From positions 29,242,501-29,306,500 of the forward strand of contig JAPQWV010000002.1 in assembly GCA_027422505.1 (NCBI GenBank): 64,000 nucleotides of DNA. Direction: 5' to 3'. Each line of letters opens with the position of its first letter. Positions within the stretch are counted from its first letter, which is position 1. The notes beneath the pieces were generated by a model. The model was given only the letters and a program-made list of their open reading frames with translations. It was not told the DNA's origin and searched no databases. Source of the DNA: Craterostigma plantagineum (Eukaryota; Streptophyta; Magnoliopsida; Lamiales; Linderniaceae). The position numbers and the translations under genes were made by a program. Shown here in pieces: positions 61,633 through 64,000 of the stretch.

Positions 61633-64000
61633 GGTGATTGTCAAAACTTAACGAAGCTGAAAGGTATTTATTATATCAAAGGAAATTTGATACATAAACT
61701 ACCGATCTATTACAACCGTTGTTAGCCTATCTATTCCTTAGATATGCTACGCTTCTTCGATCTTCCGGTTGATGGCATCGTCCGGTCTGTCTGGTACGTT
61801 CCGGTCTGCCTTCTGCTTCCCCTTAGTGCTGCCGTAGCTCCATCTGCCCTTTTTCCTCAGCTACCAGCACTCTTCTTCCCACAGCTTTTTACAGCCGGTA
61901 TCATAGATACATTGCAGTTCTTCGATCTTCCGGTTGTTGGCATCCCAGTTCTCTCTGGTACGTCCGGTTTGCCTGCTGCTTCGTTCAGTACTGCCATCTT
62001 CCCTTTCGCCTCAACTGGCATTGGGCAGTACTCTTCTTCCCCCTTTTTGACAATCACTCGTCCGGTATGAGGGAAGGTAGTCATTGTGCAAGAGAGCCAT
62101 CATTACCGTTGTTCTCTTCTTCTGAGGCACAATGTATCCGGTAGCTCTGCAGCTGCGCTCAGTGTTGACGAAACGCTTAAAGGTCGGAAGAAATCTTCTT
62201 CGGAGCCGTCCCGTCTTAGCAGTGCTCAGAGCTCCGGTATCCCCGGTACCCAAGCCTTGTCGAGGGTTTCTTCGAGGAGTCGGATGTTGCTTCGAGGTGA
62301 TTCTTTGCTTGTTTCTTCCTCATAAAGCGCAACGAATCCGATAGAGCCGGTATCCGGGTATACGCCTGGCATGGCATTCAATCCCGGGTGACCGGTTCCT
62401 TTCTCAATCCCGTTTCTTGGTAGATTCTCGACCCTTGGCTTTTCAGCCGCTCGGCTACTACGCCGTTTCTTGGTGGGTCGATGGTCTACAAGGGACTCGT
62501 GGGGCGCCATCTTCTCATTTGGGTCCTTGTAGTACCAGGATGGATCGCCCGGTCCACGGCATCTTTTGTTCAGCTCTGTGTGGGAAGCTGAGGACTGGGT
62601 ACATCTTCTCCAACTCGTCCAATCCTCAGAGAGCCTCCCAGAGCTCGCCTTTTGTGCCGTAGGACTTGTTTTAGGAAGCCTGCTAGTCCAAAGCAGCGTA
62701 TTTGTAGTTTCGTTTGACCGCCACGAGGTCTTTGAATGCCCTATGGGTGGATCTGCATCCAGTTTGTTGTAAATACCGCCTGGAGGTGATTAGATAAGAA
62801 AACTGGACTTGAACTTGCTAGAATTTTTCTGGTTGTGAGCCTTATCCTGACTGAGGGTGGTGAATGTTTCGGTGGTTTAGACATTTTGAACTTAATCGAT
62901 GATGAGTGGCTGGGAATTTGAATAAGATCATGAGGTCTTAAATAATCGAAGAATTCCTGTCGATTTGTACGGGTGCACAGTATTCTAGGCCATGCTTATC
63001 TTCTCTTCAGTGCGTCGGAACTTTATGTCTTGTCTGGTGATAGAGATTCGTTGATGACATGACTATTCACCTTCTCAAATAACCTGCAAGTTTCACGGCC
63101 AGCCGTACCAGACCCAGCAATATGTGCATTGATGAGGCGCAGTTATCGAAGAGACTCGGTCTTTATCCGCTAAGTAAGAATCATATGTTTATCCATTGGT
63201 CAGTCATGGATAGTTCCGATTTCAGAAGGGCCTCAAGATAAGTCAGATACTTAGACACAGAGTAGGGTTTGCTTTGAGACCCGGTCTGGTGTAGTTGTAC
63301 GAAGTTCAACGGTTTGTCATTCCCATACTCAGTCTCTCCTTCTTGATTGCTCTGCCTTCGATTTTCTTCACCGGTTTGACAGCCTTGGTACTTCCGCTCT
63401 ATTGCCTGTTAAAGTTGCAACTTTCGTCTTTAGTCTTCTAGAAGCTTGCTCGTTGATCCATGTTTGTTGACTCCCTGACTGATTTTGCTTCTTTTAGGAT
63501 CTGAAGCTACATTCAGTCATTTAGTCTGCTGAGAAATATTCCCCATGTAGAGCCTCCTGATGCCATTTGTCTGGAACTGTGGTTATTTCCTAAACCAATT
63601 GCCCTTTATGTACTTGAGTTCCAAGAGCTGGATGAATCTTCCATACATTCCCTGTATTGCACCTTACGTGGATGGTTTCATTTTCAGAAAGGACTTCAAC
63701 CCTGTATGGTTGTATTTTTGAGCGTTTCCCTTTAGTTGTCTCTCCGGTATGAACTGCCGGTTTTGAAGAAAACTTCCGAACTTAGTTGATCTCAAGACTG
63801 ATTCAGTTTCTTCTGGTGAGTTCCCCTTTAGTTTGTATTTCCAACAGTTATTCCGATCAGTCGCCAGGCTGATTGCCTTTCTAGCATTGATCGTCCCTTG
63901 AAAGCTGTTTGATTTTCTGAGAGTATTTCTTCCTTCCACTTGAAGCGTTCCCCCTCAGTTGACTCCTTTAGGTGCAAGCTGCTTGTGATGTACTGCCCAG
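61633..64000 (-). mobile_element. 3' internal region of the third Sirevirus-like element (continues beyond window)
   Basis: About 2.4 kb with no recognisable pol domain and only short frames on both strands. It is CCGG-rich and contains an imperfect internal duplication (61744-61850 versus 61905-62005, sharing 'cttcgatcttccggttg'). Further GGGGGAA-type purine motifs on the minus strand lie near 62041 and 63949. This resembles the long non-coding tail seen at 20225-21986 in the first element. The gag-pol gene should lie to the right, outside the window. A minus-strand frame at 62510-62226 with a Lys/Arg-rich stretch is not identifiable. Confidence 0.6.

Noticed and set aside
62226..62510. 94-codon minus-strand frame with a basic stretch
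   Set aside because: It lies in the non-coding tail of the third element, with no known domain or supporting context.

Overview
The window is nuclear DNA from a flowering plant, most likely a eudicot. The genes have short GT-AG introns, the proteins belong to plant-specific families (FPA, SKIP16, BBX, LARP6 with PAM2, MLO, SKIP35, GH28), and Ty1/copia elements are interspersed. The species cannot be named from the sequence. All exon junctions were placed by hand from reading frame, splice dinucleotides and family motifs. No transcript data were available.

Layout from left to right. 1-1799 (-): 5' part of a 3-beta-hydroxysteroid dehydrogenase/decarboxylase-like gene. 3294-7295 (+): FPA, an RRM/SPOC regulator of 3'-end processing. 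9973-12215 (+): SKIP16, an F-box/ApaG protein. 12953-13846 (+): a two-B-box factor carrying a frameshift. 14252-22770: a young, nearly intact Sirevirus-like copia element lying between the convergent BBX gene and an alkenal-reductase gene (22956-24592, -). 24869-27301: a cluster of MITEs, one nested in another. 27558-30783 (+): LARP6. 31779-32123 (+) and 32888-33812 (+): two small uncharacterised genes. 33991-36614 (-): an MLO protein. 37215-40598 (-): ARP7, with a second possible first exon. 41074-43638 (+): methionine aminopeptidase 2. 44121-47631 (-): Rab GDI. 48277-50555 (+): SKIP35, with a frameshift. 50630-52150 (-): a truncated LINE. 52472-57818 (+): a second young copia element with TA...TA termini and one in-frame stop. 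58408-60071 (-): a polygalacturonase. 60488-64000 (-): LTR and 3' internal part of a third, Sirevirus-like element that runs off the window.

The host genes are mostly single-copy housekeeping or regulatory genes and do not form a pathway. ARP7/MetAP2 and GDI/SKIP35 are divergent pairs that share short promoters. MetAP2/GDI and BBX/alkenal reductase are convergent pairs. About a third of the window is transposon.

I found no clearly new multi-gene system. The most unusual signals are: a duplicated, phase-compatible alternative first exon in ARP7; a dispersed AATGTTG/CAACATT inverted-repeat motif throughout the Sirevirus, including inside its reading frame; the non-canonical TATT...GATA LTR ends of the second copia element with a perfect 5-bp target duplication; a four-module double-hairpin MITE; and small frameshifts in conserved parts of BBX and SKIP35, which may be assembly indels.
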